From assembly GCF_009733595.1 (NCBI RefSeq), contig NZ_WOFH01000004.1:496001-560000 (forward strand): 64,000 bases of DNA, in the 5' to 3' direction. Below, piece by piece: positions 1 through 8,868 of the stretch. How positions within the stretch are numbered: the stretch's first letter is position 1; every line of letters begins with the position of its first letter. The position numbers were made by a program, and so were the translations under genes. The DNA is from Actinomadura litoris. GTDB taxonomy: Bacteria; Actinomycetota; Actinomycetes; Streptosporangiales; Streptosporangiaceae. The notes below the pieces were generated by a model that had not been told where the DNA came from, ran no database searches, and was given only the letters and a program-made list of their open reading frames with translations.

Positions 1-172
1 GGACCTTCACCCTGTACACCTCGGGCTGCGCGGCGGCGGGGAGCCCGGCGACGCGTCCGACGAGCGGGGACCCGTCGGGCATGCGCATCGGGACGTCGGC
101 GACGGTGCGCGCGCCGAGGGCCTGGAGGATCGCCGCGACCGGCCCCTCCGGCTCCCGCTCCAGCGCGTGCAT
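1..172 (-). CDS. Partial reading frame of unknown function running off the window start
   Basis: An open frame reads leftwards from ATG at 172 and leaves the window after 57 codons. Nearly every third base is G or C, which supports real coding. The protein begins MHALEREPEGPVAAILQALG and continues with a Gly/Pro-rich stretch. I do not recognise the family. Its start shares one base with the stop of the TetR-like fragment upstream (TGATG), so translation may be coupled, or the two may be pieces of one gene broken by a frameshift. The Gly/Pro-rich composition does not look like the all-helical C-terminal half of a TetR protein, so two genes is slightly favoured. Confidence 0.5.
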   Translation of the reverse strand, partial: MHALEREPEGPVAAILQALGARTVADVPMRMPDGSPLVGRVAGLPAAAQPEVYRVKV

Positions 173-297
173 CACCGCAGCGCCTCGACCGACCCGAAGT
201 AGTGCGCGAGCGCGTTGTCGGCCCGCGCCCGCTTTGCCACGGCCCGGGAGGTCACCGCGGCCCAGCCGCCCTCGGCCAGCACCTCGTCGTCGGCCAT
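172..297 (-). pseudogene. TetR-type DNA-binding domain fragment, only 41 residues
   Basis: The frame from ATG 297 to TGA 172 encodes a peptide that aligns along its whole length with the TetR helix-turn-helix: AEGGWAAVTSRAVAKRA followed by ALAHYFGSVEAL, where family members have a HYFGS-K-EAL motif. The ligand-binding half (about 130 residues) is missing and a TGA follows the motif directly. The first part of helix 1 is also missing because a stop lies just upstream of the ATG. Codon use is still normal, so the damage may be recent, or a base may be wrong in the assembly. The fragment is divergent to the methyltransferase gene at 450. Confidence 0.55.
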
Positions 298-302
298 CCC
301 GC

Positions 303-321
303 CGCTTGGTCACTCGCTTGG
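303..321. promoter_or_regulatory. Direct repeat CGCTTGG-N5-CGCTTGG upstream of the TetR fragment
   Basis: Two identical 7-mers lie five bases apart immediately upstream of the TetR-like start, in the divergent region shared with the methyltransferase gene. The position suits an autoregulatory operator. This is an inference from placement only. Confidence 0.35.
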
Positions 322-449
322 CGACTGCCCGATAGCGGTACCGACGGTGCGAGGAGCGGCGGGGCCCGGCCCTTGACGGGGGCGGGCGGCGCGTCCGACG
401 ATTCGGTGATCAACGGCCGTGGGCGGCGGGACGAGCGGAGGGGACGCCG

Positions 450-1118
450 GTGGCGAAGACACGATCGAGCGGGACGGGGCCCGGCGACATCGCGCCGGAC
501 GGGTCGGCGGTGGAGTTCTACGCCGCGCAGCCCCGCAACGAGGAGGCCGCCGCGCTGGTGCACGGCGCGCTGCCGCCGGGCGCGTCGATCCTGGAGCTGG
601 GCGCGGGCGCGGGGCGGGTCACCGCGCCGCTGGTGGCGCTCGGGCACCCGGTCACGGCGGTGGACGACTCGGCGGAGATGCTCGCCCGGGTGACGGGCGC
701 GCGGACGGTGTGCTCGCCGATCGAGGACCTGGACCTGCCGGACCGGTTCGGCTGCGTGCTGATGATGTCCTACCTGGTCAACTACGGCGACCGGACGGCG
801 CTGCTGGACGCCTGCCGCCGGCACGCCGCCCCGGACGGGCTGGTGATCGTGCAGCGCGAGACCGTCGACTGGGAGGAGGCCCCCCGCGCGTGGTCGCACG
901 ACGGGATCGACTTCCGGCTGTCCGAGCTGGAGCGGCTGGACCCGGAGCGGTGCGCGGCGACGATCGAGTACCGGATGGGCGAGCGCCGCTGGACGCACTC
1001 CTTCGTCTCGCGGAGGCTGGGCGAGGAGGAGCTTCCGGAGGTGCTGGCGGCGTCGGGGCTGCGCCTGGACCGGTTCCTGGACGAGGGGCACGGCTGGGTG
1101 GCCGCCCGCCCCGCCTGA
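450..1118 (+). CDS. Class I SAM-dependent methyltransferase
   Basis: The 222-residue protein carries the class I methyltransferase motif I as ILELGAGAGRVTAPL at about residues 48-62, motif II as VTAVDDSAEMLARV, and a motif IV region around FGCVLMMSYLVNYGD. It therefore should bind S-adenosylmethionine in a Rossmann fold and methylate a small molecule, but the substrate cannot be read from the sequence. The GTG start at 450 is preceded by a GGAGGGG ribosome site. The gene stands alone, ends at a strong hairpin, and converges on an ABC exporter operon. It resembles the many uncharacterised Methyltransf_25-type enzymes of actinomycetes. Confidence 0.8.
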   Translation: MAKTRSSGTGPGDIAPDGSAVEFYAAQPRNEEAAALVHGALPPGASILELGAGAGRVTAPLVALGHPVTAVDDSAEMLARVTGARTVCSPIEDLDLPDRFGCVLMMSYLVNYGDRTALLDACRRHAAPDGLVIVQRETVDWEEAPRAWSHDGIDFRLSELERLDPERCAATIEYRMGERRWTHSFVSRRLGEEELPEVLAASGLRLDRFLDEGHGWVAARPA

Positions 1119-1131
1119 CCATCTCACGTGG

Positions 1132-1160
1132 CCGGCCCGGGGCGCGATGCCCCGGGCCGG
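1132..1160. terminator. Bidirectional hairpin terminator between convergent genes
   Basis: A perfect 12-bp stem (CCGGCCCGGGGC and its complement) with a 5-base GCGAT loop lies between the methyltransferase stop at 1118 and the permease stop at 1175. There is no clear T-run, as is common in high-GC actinomycetes. Confidence 0.75.
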
Positions 1161-1174
1161 TCAGGTGATGCGGG

Positions 1175-2023
1175 TCAGGCGTCGCGGCGCTTCAGCAGGG
1201 TCGCCGCGAGGGCGAGCAGCAGCACCGTCCACACGGCGAAGACGCCGTAGCCCTGCCAGGGCGTCAGCAGGTCGTCCTTGCCCTGGTGGGCCTGGGCGAT
1301 GAGGTGCCCGGCCTCGGAGGGCAGGTAGGCGTGGACGTGGTCGCCGAGGCTGCCGGGCAGCAGCGCGGCCAGCGGCGAGAGCACGAGCACGAACCCGATC
1401 ACGCCGGTGATGCCGCCGGCGGGGTGCCGCACGATCGCGCCGATCGCCATCGCGAACAGGCCGAGCATCGCCAGGTACAGGCCGCCGCCGACGACCGCGC
1501 GCAGCACGCCGGGGTCGCCGAGCGACACCGGCACCTTGTCGTTCATCAGCGCGGCGCCGATGAAGAACGACGCGAACGACACCACGACGCCGAGGACGAG
1601 CATGAGCAGCCCGAACACGGCGGCCTTCGCCCACAGCATCGGCAGCCGGCGCGGCACGGCCAGCAGGCTCGCGCGGATCATGCCGGTGGAGTACTCCGAG
1701 GCGATCACCAGGACGCCGAGGACGCACACGGTCAGCTGGCTGAGGAAGAACCCGCTGCCGAGGATCATGCTGGTGGGGTCGGCGGCGATCGTCGCGCGGT
1801 CGCCCGCGTCGGTCTTGTCCCACTGCCCGACGGTGAGCCCGACGAACAGGGCGGTGAAGCCGAGGTCGAGGACGACCAGCAGGATCAGCGACCACAGCGT
1901 CGAGCGGACCGTGCGGATCTTCGTCCACTCGGCGATCATGAGCCGGCCGACGCGCTTGCCGAGCGGCACCGGCGCCGTCCCGGGCGGCGCGGACGCGGCG
2001 TGGCCGGAGGTGGCGGCGGTCAT
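1175..2023 (-). CDS. ABC-2 type exporter permease
   Basis: This 282-residue membrane protein begins with a soluble N-terminal stretch and then shows about six hydrophobic segments, for example WSLILLVVLDLGFTALFVGL, LTVCVLGVLVIASEYSTGMI and IGFVLVLSPLAALLPGSLG. The EYSTGMIR sequence after the second segment is typical of ABC-2 permeases. Its start overlaps the stop of the ATP-binding gene by four bases (ATGA), so the two form one operon and one exporter. The cargo is unknown; drug or lipid export is the usual role of such pairs. Confidence 0.85.
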   Translation of the reverse strand: MTAATSGHAASAPPGTAPVPLGKRVGRLMIAEWTKIRTVRSTLWSLILLVVLDLGFTALFVGLTVGQWDKTDAGDRATIAADPTSMILGSGFFLSQLTVCVLGVLVIASEYSTGMIRASLLAVPRRLPMLWAKAAVFGLLMLVLGVVVSFASFFIGAALMNDKVPVSLGDPGVLRAVVGGGLYLAMLGLFAMAIGAIVRHPAGGITGVIGFVLVLSPLAALLPGSLGDHVHAYLPSEAGHLIAQAHQGKDDLLTPWQGYGVFAVWTVLLLALAATLLKRRDA

Positions 2024-3012
2024 CGGGTCTTCCCTTCCTGTGCGGGAACGGCGCCCGGGATCGCCGCGGCACCGTCGAGGCCGGCCGCGGCGGCCGCGCC
2101 CCCGGCGGTGTCGCCGTACTCGACGCTCTCGCGGGTGAGTTCCATGAACGCCGCCTCCAGCGACCCGCGCCGCGGGGTGAGCTCGTGCAGCACCAGGCCC
2201 TCGGCGGCGGCGAGTTCGCCGACGCGCGGCGCCTCCATGTGGGTGACGGTGAGCGGGGCGCCCGGCTCGGCGCCGGGCACGACCGTGGCGCCCTCGGCGG
2301 TGAGCAGGCCGGTGAGCCGCTCGGCCTCGGGGGTGCGGACGACGACCATCTTCTCGGTGCTGCGCTCGATGAACTCCTCGGTGGAGCAGTCGGCGATCAG
2401 CTTGCCCCGGCCGATGACGATGAGGTGGTCGGCGGTGACCGCCATCTCGTTCATCAGGTGGCTGGAGACGAACACCGTGCGCCCCTCGGCGGCGAGCCGC
2501 TGCATGAGGGTGCGGATCCAGACGATGCCCTCGGGGTCGAGGCCGTTGACCGGCTCGTCCAGGATGAGGATGGACGGGTCGCCCAGCAGCGCGGCGGCGA
2601 TGCCGAGCCGCTGCCCCATGCCCAGCGAGAAGCCGCCGGCGCGCTTGCGGGCGACGCCGGTGAGGCCGACGAGCTCGATGACCTCGTCGAGCCGCTTGCG
2701 GCCGACGCCCTGGGTCTGGGCGAGGCAGCGCAGGTGGTTGTAGGCGCTGCGGCCGGTGTGGACCGCGCGGGCCTCCAGCAGCGCGCCGACGACCCGCAGC
2801 GGCTCGTGCAGGTCGCGGTAGTGGCGGCCGTGGATGCGCGCGTCGCCGCGGTGCGGCCGGTCGAGACCGAGCAGCAGCCGCATCGTGGTCGACTTCCCGG
2901 CGCCGTTCGGGCCGAGGAAGCCGGTCACCCTGCCGGGGTGCACGGTGAAAGAGAGGTCATCCACGGCGAGCCTGTCGCCGTAGCGTTTGGTGAGGTTCTC
3001 CGCCTCGATCAT
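2020..3012 (-). CDS. ABC exporter ATP-binding protein
   Basis: The 330-residue ATPase starts with MIEAENLTKRYG. It has Walker A GPNGAGKST at about residue 36, a signature loop FSLGMGQRLGIAAAL, Walker B ILILDEPVNGLDP and the switch histidine in VFVSSHLMNE. I chose ATG 3012 because the family begins just before the TKxYG motif; an open frame continues upstream to 3147 but has no family similarity. The C-terminal 100 residues resemble the accessory region of ABC-2 drug exporters of the CcmA/DrrA type. It forms an operon with the permease, overlapping by ATGA. Confidence 0.87.
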   Translation of the reverse strand: MIEAENLTKRYGDRLAVDDLSFTVHPGRVTGFLGPNGAGKSTTMRLLLGLDRPHRGDARIHGRHYRDLHEPLRVVGALLEARAVHTGRSAYNHLRCLAQTQGVGRKRLDEVIELVGLTGVARKRAGGFSLGMGQRLGIAAALLGDPSILILDEPVNGLDPEGIVWIRTLMQRLAAEGRTVFVSSHLMNEMAVTADHLIVIGRGKLIADCSTEEFIERSTEKMVVVRTPEAERLTGLLTAEGATVVPGAEPGAPLTVTHMEAPRVGELAAAEGLVLHELTPRRGSLEAAFMELTRESVEYGDTAGGAAAAAGLDGAAAIPGAVPAQEGKTR

Positions 3013-3250
3013 GCGTTTACGTCCTGGGGGGTCGATGACGGGTTCGGTGACCGGGATCACACTAACGTGCTGATCGTCGGCGACGGATCCTCCTGGAAGC
3101 CGATCCGTCTCCGACCACGGTAGGGGAATCCCGGAGGTGTAGGACAATCCGGTCTCCTACTTCGTGGGGAGCAGGGACGGGTCGTCTGGAGGCCCGATGA
3201 CGGGCGGGGCGGCGGCGGGAATGCTGGGGTGGCGACCGAAAGGGAGGCCC

Positions 3251-4285
3251 ATGACCGCCGAGCCCCAGCCCGCGACGGACCCCGCCGCGGGGCCCGCCGA
3301 AGAGCCCGCGCCGAACCCCGGACCCCGGCGGGGGCGTCCGAGGCTCCGCCGGTGGGCGCGGCGGTCCGCGGCGGCGTTCCTGGCGCTGCTGGTGCTGGCG
3401 ACCTGCTTCTCCTTCGGCTACAACGCGGCGACGGCGGGCCGCGCCCGCGAACCGGACGGGCTGGAGTTCGTCCAGGCCGCCGGGATCCGCACCCGCTACC
3501 GGCACTGGGGAGCGCAGGGGCCGCCGGTGGTGCTGGTGCACGGAGCCGCCGAGTCGTCCGACACCTGGGAGGCGGTGGCGGCGCGGCTCGCGGCGCGGCA
3601 CCGGGTGTTCGCGCTCGACCTGACCGGCTGGGGCTACAGCGAGCGCCGCGCCCCCTACGACGCCGCGCACCAGGGGGAGCAGCTCCTGGGGTTCCTGGAC
3701 GCGCTGCGCCTGGACGGCGCGCTGGTCGTCGGGCACTCCAGCGGCGCGGGCGTGGCCGCCGAGGCGGTGCTGCGCGCCCCGTCCCGGATGGGCGGGCTGG
3801 TGTTCCTGGACGGCGACGCCCTGGACACCGGGGCCGGGTCGGGCGCCGACGGGCTGCGGTTCGTGCTGCGCGACCCGTTCCGGACGACGCTGCTGCGGCT
3901 GGCGGTCCGCTCCGACTGGGTGATCAGGAAGATCTACGGGTCGCAGTGCGGGCCGGCCTGCCCCCGGCTGGACGGCGCGGGCGTGGACCGGTGGCGGCGC
4001 CCGTTCCAGGTCGAGGGCGCCGAGGAGGCGCTGTGGCGGATGCGGGGCGTGGTCGGGCTGCCCGCGTCCCGGGTCGCGGACCTCGCGCGGGTCCCGCTCC
4101 GCAAGGCGGTGGTGTTCGGCGCCGGCGACGACGTCTTCTCCGCCGCCACCCCCCGCGAGACGGCCGCCCGGATCGGCGCCCCGCCCCCGACGGTCATCCC
4201 GGGGGCGCGGCACCTGGCGCTGGTGTCGCACCCGCGCGAGGTCGCGGACGCGATCGAGGCCGCGGCCCCGGCCCCGGGGCGCTGA
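3251..4285 (+). CDS. Membrane-anchored alpha/beta hydrolase
   Basis: The protein (344 residues from ATG 3251, with an AGGGAGG ribosome site) has a Pro/Ala-rich cytoplasmic tail, one membrane segment (AAAFLALLVLATCFSFGY, about residues 40-57) and then an alpha/beta hydrolase fold. Visible fold marks are the oxyanion motif VLVHGAAESSDTW, the strand DLTGWGYSERR, the nucleophile elbow GHSSGAG, and a late histidine in PGARHLALVSHP. The catalytic domain should lie outside the membrane if the positive residues before the segment stay inside. Substrate is unknown; esterase or lipase-like activity is the general expectation. An upstream in-frame ATG at 3164 lacks a ribosome site. Confidence 0.8.
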   Translation: MTAEPQPATDPAAGPAEEPAPNPGPRRGRPRLRRWARRSAAAFLALLVLATCFSFGYNAATAGRAREPDGLEFVQAAGIRTRYRHWGAQGPPVVLVHGAAESSDTWEAVAARLAARHRVFALDLTGWGYSERRAPYDAAHQGEQLLGFLDALRLDGALVVGHSSGAGVAAEAVLRAPSRMGGLVFLDGDALDTGAGSGADGLRFVLRDPFRTTLLRLAVRSDWVIRKIYGSQCGPACPRLDGAGVDRWRRPFQVEGAEEALWRMRGVVGLPASRVADLARVPLRKAVVFGAGDDVFSAATPRETAARIGAPPPTVIPGARHLALVSHPREVADAIEAAAPAPGR

Positions 4286-4289
4286 TTCC

Positions 4290-4323
4290 GCGCCCGGCCC
4301 GGCGCGGGGCCGGGCCCGGGCGC
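4290..4323. terminator. Bidirectional GC-rich hairpin between convergent genes
   Basis: A 14-bp stem with one bulged C and a 5-base loop fills almost the whole gap between the hydrolase stop (4285) and the PH-like protein stop (4328). Confidence 0.65.
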
Positions 4324-4327
4324 GCGG

Positions 4328-4690
4328 TCAGGCGGTGGCAAGCTCGTCGGCCGCGTTGACGTCCTTGTGGAACCGCCTGTTGACGTAGAGCCGCTCGCCG
4401 AGCGACTCGCAGCGCCACCACAGGCCGGAGGGCGGGCCGATCCGCGTGTAGCGGGGCACCTCGCGCAGGACCTCCTTGACGGGCGTCATCCGCAGCCGCC
4501 CCGACCCGCACACCAGGATCCGCCGGTCGGTGACGACCACGACGCGGTAGGCGTTGGCGAACAGGATGATCCAGTAGGAGATCAGGGCGAAGTACTGGCT
4601 GGTCGTCTGGGCGCAGAACACCGCCTGGATGTTCTCGCCCGGCTGCAGGACGTGGGCCGCGTTGGCACGCAGTTTGTCGCGGATAGCCAC
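4328..4690 (-). CDS. Small PH-like domain protein
   Basis: The 120-residue protein begins VAIRDKLRANAAHVLQPGE and continues with a hydrophobic helix around FALISYWIILFANAYRVVVV and the short motif VTDRRILV. That last motif and the fold order are typical of bacterial PH-domain (bPH) proteins, which are small, often membrane-associated and of unknown role. I took GTG 4690 as start because related proteins begin with MAIR; an ATG further upstream at 4718 has no good ribosome site. Most likely a conserved actinobacterial protein. Confidence in the exact family is moderate. Confidence 0.65.
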   Translation of the reverse strand: MAIRDKLRANAAHVLQPGENIQAVFCAQTTSQYFALISYWIILFANAYRVVVVTDRRILVCGSGRLRMTPVKEVLREVPRYTRIGPPSGLWWRCESLGERLYVNRRFHKDVNAADELATA

Positions 4691-4932
4691 GGTCAGGACC
4701 TTTCTCGCGTGTCGCATGGGCGCCGACCGGTGGCCGCCGGCACCGGACGGCACGCGGGCACGGCACGGCTCCCACGGCCCTCAGGGGGCGTCGGGCGCTC
4801 CGCATTGTGCCAGCCGGACTCCCCCGCAATACGACATTTCACGGCAGAGCCAGAAATCGCCGCCGTTTCGTTTCTTTCAGGGACCGCCGGACGCCACCGC
4901 CCAGGTCAGGCGACCGGCGGCGGACGGCGGTG

Positions 4933-7698
4933 TCAGGCGACCGAGGAGTAGGCGACGACGCCGCGCCGCATCGCGTCCATCGCGCGGCGGGCGGTCTTGC
5001 GGATGTGGCTGTTGGGCGGCGCGGCGTCGGCGACCTGCCCGAGCAGGTCGAGGAGCTGCTTGACGGCGCGGACGAAGTCCCCGGCGGTGAGGTCGCTCTC
5101 CAGCAGCACCGCGTCGAGGTCGTCGCCCTTGGCCCACCGGTAGGCGGTCCAGGCGAACCCGAGGTCGGGTTCGCGCAGGAACGAGACGCGGTTGTCGCGC
5201 TCGACGCCCTCCAGCTCGCCCCAGAGCCGCACCATCGCGGCGAGCGCGTCCTGCGCGGGGCCGGGCGGCGTGCGGGGCGGGGTGGCGTCGTCGGGCTGCC
5301 GCGACTCGTAGACGAGCGCGGACACGCACGCGGCGAGGCCCGCGTGGTCGAGGTGCTCCCACAGGCCCTCGCGGAGGCTCTCGGCGGTCAGCAGGTCCAG
5401 CTCGTTGTAGATGCGGCCGAGGCGACGGCCCTCGTCGGTGACCGAGTCGCCCTCCAGGTAACCGAGCTGCTGCAGGACGGCGCAGACCCGGTCGAAGGTG
5501 CGGGCGATCACCTGGGAGCGGCCCTCGACGCGGCGGCGGAGCTGCTCGGTCTCGCGGTCGAGCCGGTGGTAGCGCTCGGCCCAGCGGGCGTGGTCCTCGC
5601 GCTGGTCGCAGCCGTGCACGGGGTGGCGGCGCAGCTCGGCGCGCAGCCGGGCGACCTCGGCGTCGTCGGCGGCGGGCACGTCCCGCCCCCGGCGGCGCTC
5701 GCGGACGTCCACGGGGACCTTGTTCCGCAGCGTGGACGCCAGGTCGCGGCGGTCCTGCGGGTTGCGGGGGCTGAACGACTTCGGGATGCGGATCCGCTCG
5801 ACGGGCTCCACGGCGCGGGGGAAGTCCTGGATGGACAGCCGCTGCACGGACCGGTTCACGGTCAGGACGAGCGGCGCGGGCCCGTCCGAGCGCCGCCCGA
5901 CGCCGGGGTCCAGCACGACAGCGAGCCCCGACCGCCGCCCGGCCGGCACGAGGATGACATCGCCCGGCCGCAGGTGCTCCAGGGATTTCGCGGCCTCGGC
6001 GCGGCGGGCGGAGGACCGCTCCCGCGACATCTCCGACTCCCGGTCCGACAGGCGCCGGCGCAGCGCCGCGTACTCCATGAAGTCGCCGAGGTGGCACTCG
6101 GCGGCCTTGGCGTACCCGGCGAGGGCCTCCTCGTTCTTGTGGACCTGCCGGGCGAGGCCGACGACGGCGCGGTCGGCCTGGAACTGCGCGAACGACTCCT
6201 CCAGCAGCGTCCGGGCGCGCTCGTTGCCGACGGCGCCGACGAGGTTCACGGCCATGTTGTAGGACGGCCGGAAGCTGGAGTTCAGCGGGTAGGTGCGGGT
6301 GCCGGCGAGCCCGGCGACCGACGCGGGCTCCACGCTCGGCCCCCACACCACGACGGCGTGGCCCTCGACGTCGATGCCGCGCCGCCCGGCGCGCCCGGTG
6401 AGCTGGGTGTACTCGCCCGGGGTGAGGTCGACGTGCGCCTCCCCGTTCCACTTGTCGAGCTTCTCGATCACCACGGTGCGGGCGGGCATGTTGATGCCGA
6501 GCGCGAGCGTCTCGGTCGCGAACACCGCCTTGATCACCCCGCGGGTGAACAGCTCCTCGACGATCTCCTTGAAGGTGGGCAGCATCCCGGCGTGGTGGGC
6601 GGCGACGCCGCGCTCCAGCGCGGCGAGGAAGTCGTCGTAGCCGAGGATCCGCAGGTCCTCGGCGGTGATGTCGGCGGTGCGCAGCGACGCGTGCGCGCGG
6701 ATCTCCTCGGCCTCCTCCTTGGAGGTGAGCCGGATCCCGGCGTTCAGGCACTGCAGGACGGCCGCGTCGCAGCCGGCGCGGCTGAAGATGAACGTGATCG
6801 CCGGGAGCAGCCCGGCGCGCTCCAGCCGCTCGATGACCTCGGGCCGGGGCGGCGGCCGGAACCGCTGGGGGCGGGGCGCGCGGCGCCGCCCGGTGCGCCG
6901 GCCCTGGTTGACCTTGGAGCGGCGGACCTCCTCGACGGCCATCCGGGTGAGCTGCGGGTTCAGGCGGGCCTGCCGGTCCTTGCCCTTGCCGGTGTCGACG
7001 AACAGGTCGTACAGCCGCGTCCCGACGAGCATGTGCTGGAACAGCGGGACGGGCCGGTGCTCGTCGACGATCACGGCGGTGTCGCCGCGGACCTCGTGCA
7101 GCCACTCGCCGAACTCCTCGGCGTTGGACACCGTCGCCGACAGCGCCACGATCCGCACCGAGTCGGGGACGTGGATGATCACCTCTTCCCAGACGGCGCC
7201 GCGGAACCGGTCGGCGAGGTAGTGGACCTCGTCCATCACCACGAACGCCAGGCCCGCGAGGGTCGGGGACCCGGCGTACAGCATGTTCCGCAGCACCTCG
7301 GTGGTCATCACCACGACCGGCGCCTCGCCGTTGACGCTGTTGTCGCCGGTGAGCAGCCCGACCTTCTCCGGCCCGTAGCGGCGGACGAGGTCGGCGTACT
7401 TCTGGTTCGACAGCGCCTTGATCGGCGTGGTGTAGAAGCACTTGGTGCCGCCGGTGAGCGCGAGGTGGACGGCGAACTCCCCCACCACGGTCTTGCCGGA
7501 GCCGGTGGGCGCGGCGACCAGGACGCCGCTGCCCTCTTCCAGCGCCCGGCACGCCTCAAGCTGGAACGCGTCCAGCTCGAAGTCGTACAGGGTGCGGAAG
7601 TCGAGCAGGGCGGGGCCGTTCCCGGCGGTGCGGCTGCGGTAGGCGGCGTACCGCTGCGCCGGGGTCTGCCCGGCCGACGTCGTGTCGGGGGTGGTCAT
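4933..7698 (-). CDS. helY: HelY, Ski2/Mtr4-like superfamily 2 helicase
   Basis: This 921-residue DEVH-box helicase has Walker A APTGSGKT near residue 65, motif II VVMDEVHY, motif III ALSATVSN, motif V TLALGINMPA and motif VI QLTGRAGRRG. The C-terminal third carries the DSHCT-type helical domain (region around residues 750-920). It is an ATP-dependent RNA helicase related to eukaryotic Ski2 and Mtr4. The start ATG 7698 gives MTTPDTTSAG; an upstream open frame to 7821 is not supported. It lies downstream of tatA-tatC, the same order as in mycobacteria (pafB, pafC, tatA, tatC, helY), after a 246-bp gap that may carry its own promoter. Confidence 0.93.
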   Translation of the reverse strand: MTTPDTTSAGQTPAQRYAAYRSRTAGNGPALLDFRTLYDFELDAFQLEACRALEEGSGVLVAAPTGSGKTVVGEFAVHLALTGGTKCFYTTPIKALSNQKYADLVRRYGPEKVGLLTGDNSVNGEAPVVVMTTEVLRNMLYAGSPTLAGLAFVVMDEVHYLADRFRGAVWEEVIIHVPDSVRIVALSATVSNAEEFGEWLHEVRGDTAVIVDEHRPVPLFQHMLVGTRLYDLFVDTGKGKDRQARLNPQLTRMAVEEVRRSKVNQGRRTGRRRAPRPQRFRPPPRPEVIERLERAGLLPAITFIFSRAGCDAAVLQCLNAGIRLTSKEEAEEIRAHASLRTADITAEDLRILGYDDFLAALERGVAAHHAGMLPTFKEIVEELFTRGVIKAVFATETLALGINMPARTVVIEKLDKWNGEAHVDLTPGEYTQLTGRAGRRGIDVEGHAVVVWGPSVEPASVAGLAGTRTYPLNSSFRPSYNMAVNLVGAVGNERARTLLEESFAQFQADRAVVGLARQVHKNEEALAGYAKAAECHLGDFMEYAALRRRLSDRESEMSRERSSARRAEAAKSLEHLRPGDVILVPAGRRSGLAVVLDPGVGRRSDGPAPLVLTVNRSVQRLSIQDFPRAVEPVERIRIPKSFSPRNPQDRRDLASTLRNKVPVDVRERRRGRDVPAADDAEVARLRAELRRHPVHGCDQREDHARWAERYHRLDRETEQLRRRVEGRSQVIARTFDRVCAVLQQLGYLEGDSVTDEGRRLGRIYNELDLLTAESLREGLWEHLDHAGLAACVSALVYESRQPDDATPPRTPPGPAQDALAAMVRLWGELEGVERDNRVSFLREPDLGFAWTAYRWAKGDDLDAVLLESDLTAGDFVRAVKQLLDLLGQVADAAPPNSHIRKTARRAMDAMRRGVVAYSSVA

Positions 7699-7885
7699 GG
7701 CACCGAGCCTACGGTTTCGACCGGCCCGATTCCCAATCCTAATCCGGGGCCGGGGGCGTCCCGGCGGCCCGCGCGCCCCGGCGGCGGCGCCTGCGACGCC
7801 CCTGTCACGCTCCGGAGACATTCCTGTGGCGCGGACCCGCGGGTCCGCCGGGGGACATCGGGAACCGGCCCGGCGGCCCGGAAGA

Positions 7886-7905
7886 CCGCCCGACCGGTCG
7901 GGCGG
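7886..7905. promoter_or_regulatory. 20-bp perfect palindrome between tatC and helY
   Basis: CCGCCCGACC followed by its exact complement has no loop bases. It lies 39 bases past the tatC stop and about 190 bases before the helY start. It could form a cruciform or a terminator stem after tatC, or be an operator for helY. No T-run follows on the transcribed strand. Confidence 0.5.
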
Positions 7906-7944
7906 CGGGTCGCCGGCGGGGTGACGCGCGGAGGCGGCGGGGGG

Positions 7945-8817
7945 TCAGGCGCGGGAGTCGCCCTTCTCCAGCTCGGCGTCGATGGCGTCGAGGTCGAGCG
8001 GGGACGCCTCGTCGTCGGCCAGGTCGGCGTAGGGGTCGGGCCGGCGGGCCTTGCGGCGGTCGTTGAAGAACGCCAGGAGCGCCGCGATCTCGAACAGCAC
8101 CACGGTCGGGAGCGCCAGCGCGAGCATCGTGAACGGGTCGGCGCTGGGAGTGGCGACGGCCGCGAACGCGAAGATGCCGAAGATCGCGACCCGCTGGGAC
8201 TTGCGGATCCGGGACGAGCTGAGCACACCGGCCAGGTTGAGGATCACCACGAACAGCGGCAGCTCGAACGTCAGCCCGAACACCAGCAGCATCGTCAGCA
8301 CGTAGCTGAGATAGCTGTCGACGGTGATCAGCGGTTTGACGTCGTCGGCGACGAACCCCAGGAAGATCGCCAGGCCCTTGTCCACGGTCACGTACGCGAG
8401 CGCGGAGCCGATGAAGAACAGCGGGACCGCGGCGCCCATGAACGTGTAGGTCCAGCGGCGCTCCTTCTGGTACAGCCCGGGCGCGACGAACGCCCAGATC
8501 TGGTACAGCCACACCGGGGAGGAGATGACCGCGCCGATGATGCAGGAGATCTTCAGCTTCAGGAAGAACGAGGAGAAGATCCCGTTGACGAACAGGGAGC
8601 ACTGGTCCTTGTCGACCACCCGGGACTGCGGCAGCGAGCAGTAGGGCTGCTTCAGCACGTCCCAGACGGGGTCGAACAGCAACCAGCCGATGATCGCGCC
8701 GATCACCAGCGCGAGGATCGACTTGATCAACCGGTTGCGCAGCTCACGGAGATGCTCCATCAGGGGCATGCGTCCGTCGGGGGTGGACTTGCGCGCGGTC
8801 CGCTTCAATGTGGTCAC
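7945..8817 (-). CDS. tatC: TatC, twin-arginine translocase receptor subunit
   Basis: The 290-residue protein shows the N-terminal TatC signature MEHLRELRNRLIKS, six membrane segments and the conserved region WLYQIWAFVAPGLYQKERRW. TatC binds twin-arginine signal peptides and, with TatA, moves folded proteins across the cytoplasmic membrane. A long acidic C-terminal tail ends the protein. It follows tatA with a 51-bp gap in the same direction, so the two are probably co-transcribed. Length is slightly above the usual 250 residues because of the N-terminal and C-terminal extensions typical of actinobacteria. Confidence 0.96.
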   Translation of the reverse strand: MTTLKRTARKSTPDGRMPLMEHLRELRNRLIKSILALVIGAIIGWLLFDPVWDVLKQPYCSLPQSRVVDKDQCSLFVNGIFSSFFLKLKISCIIGAVISSPVWLYQIWAFVAPGLYQKERRWTYTFMGAAVPLFFIGSALAYVTVDKGLAIFLGFVADDVKPLITVDSYLSYVLTMLLVFGLTFELPLFVVILNLAGVLSSSRIRKSQRVAIFGIFAFAAVATPSADPFTMLALALPTVVLFEIAALLAFFNDRRKARRPDPYADLADDEASPLDLDAIDAELEKGDSRA

Positions 8818-8868
8818 GTCGTCACCGGCTTGCCGGTCCGTTCGGTCGCTAGCGGGAGGAAGGCCAGG

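Noticed and set aside
1286..2743. Long plus-strand open frame of 485 codons
   Set aside because: It runs opposite to the ABC exporter genes and codes for a His/Arg/Asp-rich protein without family features. In DNA this rich in GC, antisense frames stay open by chance.
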